From Flavobacteriales bacterium (GTDB lineage: Bacteria; Bacteroidota; Bacteroidia; Flavobacteriales_F; PHOS-HE28), in assembly GCA_016788285.1 (NCBI GenBank), contig JAEUSW010000247.1, forward strand, positions 1-35,710: a DNA stretch of 35,710 bases, read 5' to 3'. Shown here piece after piece: positions 1-7,309 of the stretch. The number at the start of each line of letters is the position of its first letter. Position 1 is the stretch's first letter. Made by a program: the position numbers and the translations under genes. A model generated the notes under the pieces. It made no database searches. It saw nothing but the letters and a program-made list of their open reading frames with translations, and was not told where the DNA came from.

Positions 1-1191
1 GGCCGCATCCGCCCCATCTTCCGGACCCGCGGGGTGATCAACGCAGAGGTGACCGGGCGCCTGACGGAAACGCTGAACGGCGTGCGTGTGATCAAGGGCT
101 TCGGCGCGGAGGAGCAGGAGAACCGCACCTTCGAGAAGGGCGTGCAACGGCTCTTCGAAAACGTGAAGACCAGCCTCACGGCCACGTCCTTCATCAGCAG
201 CATGAGCACCCTGTTGCTGGGACTGGCCAGCGCGGGCATCATGGGCATCGGGGCCTACCAGATGGTGGGCGGCGGGCTCACCAGCGGCGAGTTCGTCCAG
301 TTCACGGTGTTGTTGGGCTTCATGATCGCGCCCATCGTGCAGATGAGCAACATCGGCAGCCAGCTCACCGAGGCCTTCGCCGGCCTCGACCGCACCGAGG
401 AGATCATGAACATGCGACCAGAGGACATCGCCGATGAACGTCCGATCGTGCTGGACGAGGTGAAGGGCGACATCGCCTTCCACAACGTGCACTTCGCCTA
501 CGAAGAGGGCAAGGACGTGCTGCATGGGATCGACTTCACGGCCTCGAAGGGCTCCGTGATCGCGCTCGTGGGCACCAGCGGCAGCGGCAAGAGCACCATC
601 GCCGGCCTGGTGGCCACCTTTCTCAACCCCTCCGCAGGCCAGGTGACCGTGGACGGGCACGACCTGAGCCGGGTGAACCTCGCCAGCTACCGCCGCCACC
701 TGGGCGTGGTGCTGCAGGACGACTTCCTCTTCGAAGGCACCATCCGCGAGAACATCCTCTTCCCCCGCCCCCACGCCACCGAGGAGCAGCTGATGAAGGC
801 CGTGAAAGGCGCCTACGTGAACGAATTCACCGACCGGATGGAACGGGGGCTGGACACCGTGATCGGCGAGCGCGGCGTGAAGCTGAGCGGCGGGCAGCGC
901 CAGCGGGTGGCCATCGCCAGGGCGATGCTGGCCGACCCGCGGATCCTGATCCTCGACGAGGCCACCAGCAACCTCGACACCGAGAGCGAGGCGCTGATCC
1001 AGAAAAGCCTGAACGCGCTGGTGAAGGACCGCACCACCTTCGTGATCGCGCACCGCCTCAGCACCATCCGTCAGGCGACGGAGATCCTGGTGATCGAGCA
1101 GGGACGCATCGCCGAACGCGGCACGCACGCGGAGCTCATCGCGAAGGAAGGCCGCTACTACGAGCTGTACACCTATCAGGCGCGCATCTGA
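1..1191 (+). CDS. ABC exporter, membrane plus ATPase domains, 5' truncated
   Basis: This is the C-terminal part of an ABC exporter half-transporter (MsbA/lipid or multidrug type), an inner-membrane ATP-driven pump. The reading frame is open from base 1, so the true start and first membrane helices lie left of the window; a GTG at 34 is internal. The remaining transmembrane portion (about codons 55-110) precedes a complete nucleotide-binding domain. That domain has a Walker A GTSGSGKST (bases 571-597), a Q-loop around VVLQDD, the signature LSGGQ (883-897), a Walker B ILILDEA and an H-loop AHR. Fusion of the membrane domain to the ATPase is the usual exporter arrangement. The substrate cannot be deduced. 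The gene ends 16 bases inside the convergent Nudix gene, so the two 3' ends overlap. Confidence 0.93.
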   Translation, partial: GRIRPIFRTRGVINAEVTGRLTETLNGVRVIKGFGAEEQENRTFEKGVQRLFENVKTSLTATSFISSMSTLLLGLASAGIMGIGAYQMVGGGLTSGEFVQFTVLLGFMIAPIVQMSNIGSQLTEAFAGLDRTEEIMNMRPEDIADERPIVLDEVKGDIAFHNVHFAYEEGKDVLHGIDFTASKGSVIALVGTSGSGKSTIAGLVATFLNPSAGQVTVDGHDLSRVNLASYRRHLGVVLQDDFLFEGTIRENILFPRPHATEEQLMKAVKGAYVNEFTDRMERGLDTVIGERGVKLSGGQRQRVAIARAMLADPRILILDEATSNLDTESEALIQKSLNALVKDRTTFVIAHRLSTIRQATEILVIEQGRIAERGTHAELIAKEGRYYELYTYQARI

Positions 1192-1589
1192 GCGCGGTGG
1201 TCGGCGAGGATGCGGGCGTGATCGAAGCCCATGGGGACATTCTCCCCCGGCTCAAGCCATCGATGGGCGCGGGCCTCAGCGGTCACGGTCAGCGTGCCAC
1301 CCACCACTTCAGCACGGTAGGCGACGCTGACCACGGACCCGCGTGGGTCGCGACCGGGCTCGGAGTAAATGCCGATGAGGCCGGTGAGCCTCACGTCGAG
1401 CCCGAGCTCTTCGCGCACTTCGCGCATGCAGGCCTGTTCAACCGTTTCGCCGGGGTCGACATAGCCCCCGGGAAGGACCCAGGTGCCAGGAAAGGGCTCG
1501 GTACCACGTTCCATCACCAGCACGCGGCCGGCGGGATCGGTGATCACAGCGTCCACCGTGAGCGCGACGCGATTCGGATGTTGCCCCAT
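1176..1589 (-). CDS. Nudix hydrolase
   Basis: A 137-aa Nudix-superfamily pyrophosphohydrolase, acting on nucleoside diphosphate-X compounds; the exact substrate is not predictable. The Nudix box is complete: a glycine in LPGGY, E in DPGET, then REVREELG, which supply the metal-binding glutamates. The sequence WVLPGGYVDPGE resembles ADP-ribose/NADH-type and MutT-like members. I chose the ATG at 1589 (MGQHPNRVAL) over an in-frame upstream extension to 1658 because the extension is low-complexity and would run into the upstream gene. With this start only two bases separate it from the stop of the SRPBCC gene, implying co-transcription and translational coupling. Its 3' end overlaps the convergent ABC gene by 16 bases. 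Confidence 0.9.
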   Translation of the reverse strand: MGQHPNRVALTVDAVITDPAGRVLVMERGTEPFPGTWVLPGGYVDPGETVEQACMREVREELGLDVRLTGLIGIYSEPGRDPRGSVVSVAYRAEVVGGTLTVTAEARAHRWLEPGENVPMGFDHARILADHRAQMRA

Positions 1590-1591
1590 GC

Positions 1592-2059
1592 TCAGGCGGC
1601 CAGAAGGCCTTGCTGCTCCTCGGCCACCCGCTTGATGCCCACCAGGACCTCGACCCACTCACGCCCGGCTTCACGGGCACGGCGCACATCCTGGGGCAGG
1701 CCCGCGAAATCGCCATGCCAGAGCTCCAGCCTCGTGCGGCCGTCGCGTTCGGGCTCCAGGAGGATGTCCACGGTGGTGTAACTGGCCGGCTCGTCCGGAA
1801 GATCGCTGTCCGTGAGCAGGCAGGTATAGCGCAGGCGGCGTTCGGGCTGGCAGGCCATCACGGTTCCTTTGGCCCGGACCCGCTCCTGACCCTCCACTTT
1901 GTCCACCCAGACCACCGGGGCACCCGGCTTCCAAGTGCTTCTGGCCTGGGAACCTTCCAAATAAAGTTTGGTCAGCTGAGGCTCGGTCAGTACGCGCCAA
2001 ATGGCCCGCGGCGAAGCGTCCACCAGCAAGGTGCGTTGGATGATGGTCTCACGTTCCAT
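1592..2059 (-). CDS. SRPBCC (AHSA1-like) domain protein
   Basis: A 155-aa single-domain protein of the START/AHSA1-like SRPBCC fold (hydrophobic ligand-binding cavity). Typical family sequence is visible: an N-terminal strand IQRTLLVDASPRAIWRVLTE, the T/P/E-rich YLEGSQ turn, a PGAPVVW strand, and the C-terminal long helix REWVEVLVGIKRVAEEQ. Members act as small-molecule binders, co-chaperone-like factors or toxin-antitoxin-independent stress proteins; no specific ligand can be named. The ATG at 2059 (MERETIIQ) starts exactly before the first strand; an upstream in-frame start at 2122 would add 21 residues without family similarity. It is the first gene of a two-gene unit with the Nudix hydrolase. 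Confidence 0.82.
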   Translation of the reverse strand: MERETIIQRTLLVDASPRAIWRVLTEPQLTKLYLEGSQARSTWKPGAPVVWVDKVEGQERVRAKGTVMACQPERRLRYTCLLTDSDLPDEPASYTTVDILLEPERDGRTRLELWHGDFAGLPQDVRRAREAGREWVEVLVGIKRVAEEQQGLLAA

Positions 2060-2436
2060 GATGCTGGAGCAACGCATGATCCGTGCCGATTGTGCGCACC
2101 CGGCGACACGCTGAAGCACCATGCTCGGAAAGCCATCCGGATGAAGCCTTGCACGGAACTGACGATCGGCCGAGGTGGACCCGGGACAGCGGGTTCCGAC
2201 CTCCCGATCCTGGGCGAAACACCCCGATCAGGCCGGCTTCGGCAGGCTTCGGACCCGGGCTGGACCCGCCTGTCGAACGAACGACAGATCGTCATGACTT
2301 CACTACAAAACCTGCCAGATCACCGGTTCGTGGACAATAAGGTACCGATCAACCCGGCGGATACACCGTTCATCCGGGTGGAGACCCGATCCCGGCACGA
2401 TTCTTCGTACCCTCGCAGCCACTGAACTCCGAGGCC
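2060..2436. other. non-coding intergenic stretch, 377 bp
   Basis: No convincing gene was found between the divergent SRPBCC gene and the 51-aa gene. The stretch holds a tandem GGCTTCGG repeat near 2235-2252 and a perfect 6-bp hairpin with arms CTGTCG (2270-2275) and CGACAG (2282-2287) around an AACGAA loop. It should carry promoters for both flanking genes, but no clear TAnnTTTG element was seen. Confidence 0.5.
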
Positions 2437-2592
2437 ATGCCCCGCAAGAAGACCCTGATCCTGACCCAGCCCGTCCCCGACGGGAAGACCATCAAAGTGC
2501 GCCTCGACGGTAGGACCATCGTGCACCTCAAGAGCATGAAGACCTTTGAGTTCTGGCGAAAGAAGTACCCGAAAGCCGAGGTGATCGGCTGA
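2437..2592 (+). CDS. small conserved-looking protein, 51 aa
   Basis: A 51-residue open frame starting MPRKKTLILTQPVPDGKT and ending KYPKAEVIG. It is basic (many Lys/Arg), reads like a small two-strand domain with a hydrophobic strand (TIKVRLDGRTIVHL) followed by an amphipathic helix (MKTFEFWRKKYPKA), and has no signal peptide. Evidence for coding is its codon use like that of neighbours, its ATG-to-stop length filling the gap, and its position four bases upstream of the msrB start, which suggests co-transcription. I do not recognise the family and assign no function. Confidence 0.6.
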   Translation: MPRKKTLILTQPVPDGKTIKVRLDGRTIVHLKSMKTFEFWRKKYPKAEVIG

Positions 2593-2596
2593 GGCC

Positions 2597-3148
2597 ATGT
2601 TCCCCATGCTGCGCTGGTCCGGTCCATTGGCCGCGGTCTCGTTGACGTGGATGGCCTGTGAGCAGGCGCCCTCGACCGCGCCGGCGGCGCCTTCGATGAT
2701 GCGGACGAATCCCTATTACAGCGAGACGGACACGTCGCGGTTGGACCTTCCGGACAGCGTGTGGCGCGCGGTGCTTGAGCCCGAGGTGTACCACATCGCC
2801 CGCGAGAAGGGCACCGAGCGGGCGTTCACGGGGTCTTACTGGGACCATGAAGGCCATGGGCGCTACCGCTGCGCCGCATGCGGGAACGCCTTGTTCCTGG
2901 CGGACAGCAAGTTCGCCAGCGGGTGCGGGTGGCCCAGCTTCTTCGAACCGGAACGGGCGGGCGGCGTGCACTTCGTGGAGGATCGGAGCCACGGCATGGT
3001 CAGGACCGAGGTCCTCTGCGGTCGGTGCGGCGGTCATTTGGGCCATGTGTTCGACGACGGACCTCCGCCCACCGGAAAGCGGTTCTGCATGAATTCGGCC
3101 GTCCTGCGGTTCGAACCGTGGACGGCGGCCCCCGCGCCGGGCCCGTGA
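2597..3148 (+). CDS. msrB: peptide-methionine (R)-S-oxide reductase MsrB, probably exported
   Basis: Reduces the R-epimer of methionine sulfoxide in oxidised proteins. The 183-aa product has an N-terminal hydrophobic leader ending in a Cys (C21, context TWMAC), so it may be a lipoprotein, although the lipobox is poor and simple secretion is possible. The MsrB domain starts near residue 50. Zinc-binding pairs are C92/C95 (CAAC) and C141/C144 (CGRC); the GWPSF substrate motif is at 111-115; the catalytic Cys is C164 in RFCMNS. C110 in SGCGWPS matches the position of the recycling Cys of many family members. The leader implies repair of periplasmic or surface proteins. It follows the 51-aa gene by four bases. 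Confidence 0.93.
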   Translation: MFPMLRWSGPLAAVSLTWMACEQAPSTAPAAPSMMRTNPYYSETDTSRLDLPDSVWRAVLEPEVYHIAREKGTERAFTGSYWDHEGHGRYRCAACGNALFLADSKFASGCGWPSFFEPERAGGVHFVEDRSHGMVRTEVLCGRCGGHLGHVFDDGPPPTGKRFCMNSAVLRFEPWTAAPAPGP

Positions 3149-3150
3149 TG

Positions 3151-3165
3151 CCTTGGATCCCAAGG
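3151..3165 (+). other. short hairpin after msrB
   Basis: CCTTGG and CCAAGG form a perfect 6-bp stem around ATC, two bases after the msrB stop. It has no T-run, so it could be an mRNA 3'-end stabiliser or part of a factor-dependent terminator; function is unproven. Confidence 0.3.
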
Positions 3166-3215
3166 GAGGGGTCGACGGACAGGGCGGTGATGAGCGGTTG
3201 GACGTTCCGAACCCT

Positions 3216-3223
3216 TAAACTTG
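3216..3223 (+). promoter_or_regulatory. candidate -7 element TAAACTTG for the PA-domain gene
   Basis: TAAACTTG matches the Bacteroidota -7 consensus TAnnTTTG at seven of eight positions. A TTG at 3198-3200 lies 15 bases upstream, shorter than usual spacing. The start codon follows 73 bases downstream. Confidence 0.3.
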
Positions 3224-3296
3224 TCCTTCCGTCGCGGCCAGGAGCCTACTCCTGAGCGGTGATGGACGAACCCTCAACCATCCATCCCCTACGACC

Positions 3297-5024
3297 ATGA
3301 AGAAAACCCTACTCGCATTGCTGCTCGGATCGGCCGGCCTTGGCGCTCAGGGCCAGGTGATCCTCAACGTGCTGGAGCCCGCGAACATCGCCGGCAGCTA
3401 CAGCTTCACCTGGGCCGATCCCGGTGGAGGCTGGGGCAGCCCCGACCTGAACGACCCGTTGAACGCGGTGACCGATACGCTGGCGCTGGCCACGGACGGC
3501 ACGGCGGCCGACAGCCTGTGCTGCAACCCGTTGACGAACGGCCCGGACGTGGCCGGCAAGATCGCCGTGATCTACCGCGGTGATTGCGAATTCGGAGCGA
3601 AAGCCCTGAATGCCCAGAACGCGGGCGCAGTGGCCGTGTTCATCATCAACCGCGTGGCCGGTGCGCCCGTGGCGATGGGGGCCGGCGCGCAGGGCGCGAA
3701 CGTCACCATCCCCGTGGCCATGATCACCCTGGAGGACGGCATCGAGGTCGAGGATGAGCTCGAGGCCGGCACCCCGGTGGTCGCCTTCCTGGGCTCCATC
3801 AACAATTTCTTCCAGTACAACCTCAGCGCCTACCGTCCCGATGTGCTGGTGGCGCCGGCCAGCGGCCAGCCCGCACTGGTGTCCCAGAACGCCAGCGAGT
3901 TCAGTGTGGAACTGGGCGTGTGGATCCACAACTACGGCACGGCCGACCAGCCCGATGCGAGCCTGAACGCGAAAGTGGAACAGAATGGCACCGTGCTCTA
4001 CGACCAGACCTCGACCGGAACGGCCATCGCCTCCGGCGACAGCTTGTTCGTGACCCTGCCGCCATTCTCGCAGGCAAGCTACACGGACGCTTTGTACACG
4101 GTGACCTACAGCATCTCCTCCGGGTCCTTCCCGGATGAGTTCATGGCGGACAACTCGTTCACCTTCACCTTTCGTGTGGACTCGGTGCTGAGCTATGCGC
4201 CGATCGACCCTTTGACAGGGAAGCCCACGCCCAATGCCCACTACCGTCCTGGGGATGACCTCGACGGCTTCCAATCCTGCATCCACTTCCAGAACGCCAA
4301 TGCCAGCCGGATGGCGGCAACGGGCATCTACACCAGCGCGACCACCGCCACGGGGACCACGCTCGATGGCGAGTTCATCGGTGTGCGTGCGTACGAGTGG
4401 GCGGACAGCTTCACGGGACTGAGCGACCCGAACTTCCCGGCGCAGACCGCCTACACCTTGGTGGAAGAGGCCACGGGCGAGTACTACTACCAGTCCGACC
4501 TTCAAGGCGAGGTCGTTTTCGTGCCCTTCCAGGACCCGCTGGTGTTGCTGGACAACACCCGCTACCTCTTCTGCGTGTACACGCTCACCGATGCGATGTT
4601 CGTAGGCTACGACGCCTCGCTGGACTACGATGAGCACACCACCCTGTACGACCAGCCGGTGTCGCTGATCGAGGATGGAGGTACCTGGTTCAACGTGGGT
4701 TTCGGCACGGATGTCACCAGCGCCATCGGTGTGGAGATGATCCCGGCCGGGAACATCGGGATCAACGAACTGAACAGCGTCGACGTGACGCCCTACCCCA
4801 ACCCGACCACGGACATGATCCGCGTGCCGCTTGCGGGCCTCACCGGGGCGGCCGACCTGCGCATCGTGGACCAGACCGGCAAGCTGGTGGCCGATCGCCG
4901 CGTCAACATCGCCAACGAGGTCCTCGTGCTGGACGTGACCGGTCTTTCCGGGGGCACCTACCAGTTCGCGCTCAACTTCCAGGATGGTGGCCGGACCACC
5001 TTCCGGGTGGTGGTGACCAAGTGA
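3297..5024 (+). CDS. secreted PA-domain protein with T9SS type A sorting domain
   Basis: A 575-aa exported protein. Residues 1-20 form a signal peptide (MKKTLLALLLGSAGLGAQGQ). Residues about 60-160 are a PA (protease-associated) domain: GKIAVIYRGDCEFGAKALNA and GAVAVFIIN are typical, along with the DSLCCNPL segment containing adjacent cysteines. The middle (about 165-490) is beta-rich with no recognised catalytic motif. The last 85 residues, from VTPYPNPTTDMI to FRVVVTK, are a type A C-terminal sorting domain, which directs export through the type IX system and anchoring at the surface. PA domains usually accompany peptidases, but no peptidase motif is visible, so the role is likely binding or structural. 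A strong terminator follows, so it is probably transcribed alone. Confidence 0.88.
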   Translation: MKKTLLALLLGSAGLGAQGQVILNVLEPANIAGSYSFTWADPGGGWGSPDLNDPLNAVTDTLALATDGTAADSLCCNPLTNGPDVAGKIAVIYRGDCEFGAKALNAQNAGAVAVFIINRVAGAPVAMGAGAQGANVTIPVAMITLEDGIEVEDELEAGTPVVAFLGSINNFFQYNLSAYRPDVLVAPASGQPALVSQNASEFSVELGVWIHNYGTADQPDASLNAKVEQNGTVLYDQTSTGTAIASGDSLFVTLPPFSQASYTDALYTVTYSISSGSFPDEFMADNSFTFTFRVDSVLSYAPIDPLTGKPTPNAHYRPGDDLDGFQSCIHFQNANASRMAATGIYTSATTATGTTLDGEFIGVRAYEWADSFTGLSDPNFPAQTAYTLVEEATGEYYYQSDLQGEVVFVPFQDPLVLLDNTRYLFCVYTLTDAMFVGYDASLDYDEHTTLYDQPVSLIEDGGTWFNVGFGTDVTSAIGVEMIPAGNIGINELNSVDVTPYPNPTTDMIRVPLAGLTGAADLRIVDQTGKLVADRRVNIANEVLVLDVTGLSGGTYQFALNFQDGGRTTFRVVVTK

Positions 5025-5043
5025 TCGGGACCCGATCGTCAAG

Positions 5044-5075
5044 GAAGCGCGGGCCGGGCCCGCGCTTCTTTTTTT
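5044..5075 (+). terminator. intrinsic terminator
   Basis: GAAGCGCGGGC (5044-5054) pairs perfectly with GCCCGCGCTTC (5058-5068) around a CGG loop, followed by seven Ts. This 11-bp GC-rich stem and T-run lie 19 bases after the stop of the PA-domain gene: a textbook Rho-independent terminator. Confidence 0.93.
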
Positions 5076-5142
5076 CGCCCCCTCCGGCGGACCGCAGGGA
5101 ACCTTTCGGTCCCACGCTCGTCTATCGCCCAGCAACCCGTCC

Positions 5143-5967
5143 ATGACCCACCGCCTCCTGGCCCCACTCCTCGTTCTGGGGGCAGTGCTCGTACTGGTGC
5201 CGACCCTGTGCGCGACCGACATGCGGCTCACGCTCCGTGACAAGGGGCCCAGTCTCCTCGTTGCCGACCTGGAACTGAACGGGATCAAGCGTGGCCGGAG
5301 GCTCAGGTCCAGCGGGACGAGCCCCCTGGCGCACGACAGCCACTACTTCTTCGGGCCTTCGGCGATCCCCCTGGAAGGCGGGCAGGGCTATTACCAGAAC
5401 GTGAGCATCCTGATGCATTCGGCCTATTTCGCGCCGGTGACCGGGTTGCAGATCGGTGCAGGCCTACAGGTGGGTTCGCTCATCACCAGCATCGCCACGC
5501 GGTCCGGAGGGCCCATCGTGCACCTGCGGGTGGGGGGAAGCGGGCGCATCGCGCAAGGGGCCATGCACCTGGGCGGCTTCGCCATGGGCGCCCGCGTGAC
5601 GGCCTCCCCTCCCTTCAACGACCGGGAACCGTTGTCGCTCACGGTCGGTATCGCCGCCATGCAGGCCACCTTCGGCGGCGACCTGTTGAACGTGACCTTG
5701 ACCGGTGGCTGGGGCTATGAGAACGGCGAGATCACCGATTCCCCGGTGATCGGGCTCAGCGGGCTTTGGCACATCACCGACCTCATCTGCTTCGTCACCG
5801 AGAACTGGCAGTTCCCCTTCGGCCGGTCGGACTACCGGGTGTTCAGCTACGGTGCGCGGTTCACCCACCGGAAAATGGCCTTCGACGCCGGATTCGCCGT
5901 GAACAAGGACTTCGCCGAGTTCTTCGTCCTGGGCGTGCCCCTGGTGGGCTTCGCCCTGCGCTTCTAG
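5143..5967 (+). CDS. putative outer-membrane beta-barrel protein, unknown function
   Basis: A 274-aa protein with a clear signal peptide (MTHRLLAPLLVLGAVLVLVPTLCA) and alternating polar/hydrophobic strands rich in Gly and aromatic residues through the rest, for example GLQIGAGLQVGSL and LTVGIAAMQATF. It ends in a C-terminal Phe (VGFALRF), a feature of outer-membrane barrels recognised by BamA. No family motif was recognised, so the barrel call is inference from composition. The leader is flanked by the preceding terminator, so it starts its own transcript; yajQ begins 44 bases downstream. Confidence 0.72.
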   Translation: MTHRLLAPLLVLGAVLVLVPTLCATDMRLTLRDKGPSLLVADLELNGIKRGRRLRSSGTSPLAHDSHYFFGPSAIPLEGGQGYYQNVSILMHSAYFAPVTGLQIGAGLQVGSLITSIATRSGGPIVHLRVGGSGRIAQGAMHLGGFAMGARVTASPPFNDREPLSLTVGIAAMQATFGGDLLNVTLTGGWGYENGEITDSPVIGLSGLWHITDLICFVTENWQFPFGRSDYRVFSYGARFTHRKMAFDAGFAVNKDFAEFFVLGVPLVGFALRF

Positions 5968-5984
5968 GCTGCGGACGAGGCGCG

Positions 5985-5992
5985 TAGCTTTC
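5985..5992 (+). promoter_or_regulatory. candidate -7 element TAGCTTTC for yajQ
   Basis: TAGCTTTC matches TAnnTTTG at seven of eight positions and lies 19 bases before the yajQ start. No clear -33 TTG element was seen. Confidence 0.35.
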
Positions 5993-6011
5993 GGCACCCA
6001 ACCGTACGCCC

Positions 6012-6503
6012 ATGCCCAGCTTCGACATCGTGAGCAAGATCGACGTGCAGACCCTGGACAATGCCGTGAACACCGCGAAGCGTGAAGTGGAGACACGTTA
6101 CGACCTCCGCGGCAGCAACAGCAGCATCGAGCTCGACAAGAAAGCGCTCACCATCAAGTTGAGCACGGAGGACACGATGAAGCTGGACGCGATCGAGAAG
6201 ATCGTCCTGGAGCGGAGCACCAAGCAGCGCATCGATGTCAAGGCCTACGACCTGAGCGCGGAACCACAGCCCAGCGGCAAACTGGTGCTGAAGACCATCA
6301 AGGTGCAACAGGGCATCGAACGCGAAAAGGCCAAGCGCATCCTCAAGGCCATCAAGGACAGCGGGTTGAAGGTGCAGCCCCAGATCATGGACGACATGAT
6401 CCGGGTGACCGGCAAGAAGATCGATGACCTGCAGGCCGTGATCGCCTTGTGCAAGTCCACGGACTTCGAGGTGCCGCTCCAGTACGAGAACATGAAATCC
6501 TGA
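6012..6503 (+). CDS. yajQ: YajQ family nucleotide/cyclic di-GMP-binding protein
   Basis: A 163-aa cytoplasmic protein of the YajQ (DUF520) family, full length. The hallmark N-terminus MPSFDIVSKIDVQTLDNAVNTA is present, as are RYDLRGS, IELDKK, and the second half RVTGKKIDDLQAVIAL. YajQ proteins fold as two RNP-like domains; in Xanthomonas the homologue binds cyclic di-GMP and a transcription factor, and other members bind nucleotides or tRNA. Whether the ligand is cyclic di-GMP here is inferred only from the family. Three bases separate it from the thioesterase gene, so the two probably form an operon. Confidence 0.95.
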   Translation: MPSFDIVSKIDVQTLDNAVNTAKREVETRYDLRGSNSSIELDKKALTIKLSTEDTMKLDAIEKIVLERSTKQRIDVKAYDLSAEPQPSGKLVLKTIKVQQGIEREKAKRILKAIKDSGLKVQPQIMDDMIRVTGKKIDDLQAVIALCKSTDFEVPLQYENMKS

Positions 6504-6506
6504 CCC

Positions 6507-7004
6507 ATGCACGCCATCACCCTCCGCTTCCTCGCGGAACCCACGGACGTGAACTATGGCGGCATGGTGCACGGGGGTGCGGTGATGCGGTGGATCGACC
6601 AGGCCGGGTATACCTGCGCGGTGAACTGGAGCGGCCGGTACTGCGTCACGGTCTACGTGGGCGGCATCCGGTTCCATCACCCGATCCGGATCGGACACCT
6701 CGTGGAGGCCGAGGCCCGGCTCATCCACACCGGGACCACCAGCATGCACATCGCGGTGGACATCCATGCACGGGACCCGCGGACCAATGATCGCGTGAAG
6801 ACCACCCATTGCATCATCGTCTTCGTGGCCATGGATGACGATCGGGCCCCGGTGGCCGTTCCCCGGTGGATCCCGGACACGGACGAGGAGAAGGCCCTTA
6901 GCGCCTACGCGGTCCGGTTGATGGGCATGCGGCAGGAGATCGAGGAGGCCATGCGGCCGCACCGATCGGGCGATACAGGACCGGGCGGAGGCTCCACGGC
7001 TTAG
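6507..7004 (+). CDS. acyl-CoA thioesterase, hotdog fold
   Basis: A 165-aa member of the YciA/BACH-like hotdog thioesterases, which hydrolyse acyl-CoA to free acid and CoA. The active-site segment NYGGMVHGGAVMRWIDQAGYTCA has the catalytic Asp (in RWIDQAG) and the MVHGG turn; the second strand region VGGIRFHHPIRIGHLVEAEA is typical. The C-terminal 30 residues (GMRQEIEEAMRPHRSG onward) extend beyond the usual domain end. It overlaps nothing and starts three bases after yajQ. Its biological substrate range is not deducible. Confidence 0.9.
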   Translation: MHAITLRFLAEPTDVNYGGMVHGGAVMRWIDQAGYTCAVNWSGRYCVTVYVGGIRFHHPIRIGHLVEAEARLIHTGTTSMHIAVDIHARDPRTNDRVKTTHCIIVFVAMDDDRAPVAVPRWIPDTDEEKALSAYAVRLMGMRQEIEEAMRPHRSGDTGPGGGSTA

Positions 7005-7036
7005 GGCGGACGGCTTTCCGCGAGTGGACCGCCGGG

Positions 7037-7075
7037 AACGAGGAAGCGCGCCTTACGGGGCGCGCTTCGTTCGTT
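7037..7075 (+). repeat. TTACGG-loop hairpin 1
   Basis: GAAGCGCGCC (7043-7052) and GGCGCGCTTC (7059-7068) pair perfectly over 10 bp around TTACGG (7053-7058). AACGA (7037-7041) and TCGTT (7071-7075) extend the stem beyond a small internal loop. It lies 32 bases after the thioesterase stop and could end its mRNA, but there is no T-run. Confidence 0.75.
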
Positions 7076-7084
7076 CTCCCGATG

Positions 7085-7100
7085 CCGGCTTACGGGCCGG
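7085..7100 (+). repeat. TTACGG-loop hairpin 2
   Basis: CCGGC (7085-7089) and GCCGG (7096-7100) pair around TTACGG (7090-7095). The stem differs in sequence from hairpin 1 while the loop is identical. Confidence 0.65.
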
Positions 7101-7157
7101 GCCGGGGTCTTCAGGCGCCCAGGAGGGCAAGGACCCCGAACATCAGGTATGCGTGTT

Positions 7158-7173
7158 CGGCCTTACGGGGCCG
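7158..7173 (+). repeat. TTACGG-loop hairpin 3
   Basis: CGGCC (7158-7162) and GGCCG (7169-7173) pair around TTACGG (7163-7168). Confidence 0.65.
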
Positions 7174-7182
7174 GTTGTTCAA

Positions 7183-7200
7183 GAGGCCTTACGGGGCCTC
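7183..7200 (+). repeat. TTACGG-loop hairpin 4
   Basis: GAGGCC (7183-7188) and GGCCTC (7195-7200) pair perfectly around TTACGG (7189-7194), ten bases after hairpin 3. Confidence 0.7.
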
Positions 7201-7246
7201 GTGACAGTGGAACGCAATGGGCGTGCCAGAAGTTACGCTGGACCGG

Positions 7247-7290
7247 AAAAAAAACCGAAGGCCCCCGTCCGTGGCAGGAACGAGGGCCTT
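7247..7290 (-). terminator. intrinsic terminator of the 107-aa membrane protein gene
   Basis: On the minus strand AAGGCCC (7290-7284) pairs with GGGCCTT (7264-7258), extended by about five further pairs including wobbles, and is followed after CGG by eight Ts (7254-7247). It sits 20 bases beyond the stop of the minus-strand gene. Confidence 0.85.
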
Positions 7291-7309
7291 GGAAGCGGGC
7301 CTGTCCCCC

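Larger units (their letters stand above)
7005..7246. other. non-coding region with TTACGG-loop hairpin array
   Basis: The space between the thioesterase gene and the terminator of the convergent 107-aa gene has no plausible gene. It is filled by four hairpins with different stems but the same six-base loop TTACGG, listed separately, plus a loop-less inverted repeat CGGGGTC (7103-7109)/GACCCCG (7132-7138). Confidence 0.7.

Noticed and set aside
2060-2436. tRNA gene in the 377-base gap
   Set aside because: A GGGTTCCGACC segment looked T-arm-like, but no acceptor, D or anticodon arm could be assembled.
3309-5288. 659-aa minus-strand open frame opposite the PA-domain protein
   Set aside because: Antisense to a protein with signal peptide, PA domain and T9SS sorting domain, and it runs through a perfect intrinsic terminator; His/Val/Arg-rich with no domain.
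7037-7075. Intrinsic terminator of the thioesterase gene
   Set aside because: The stem is strong but lacks a T-run on either strand, so a Rho-independent terminator cannot be claimed; listed as a repeat.
7037-7200. CRISPR array
   Set aside because: The repeated part is only a six-base loop, the arms differ, spacing is irregular (37, 73, 26 bases) and there are no direct repeats of CRISPR length or cas genes.
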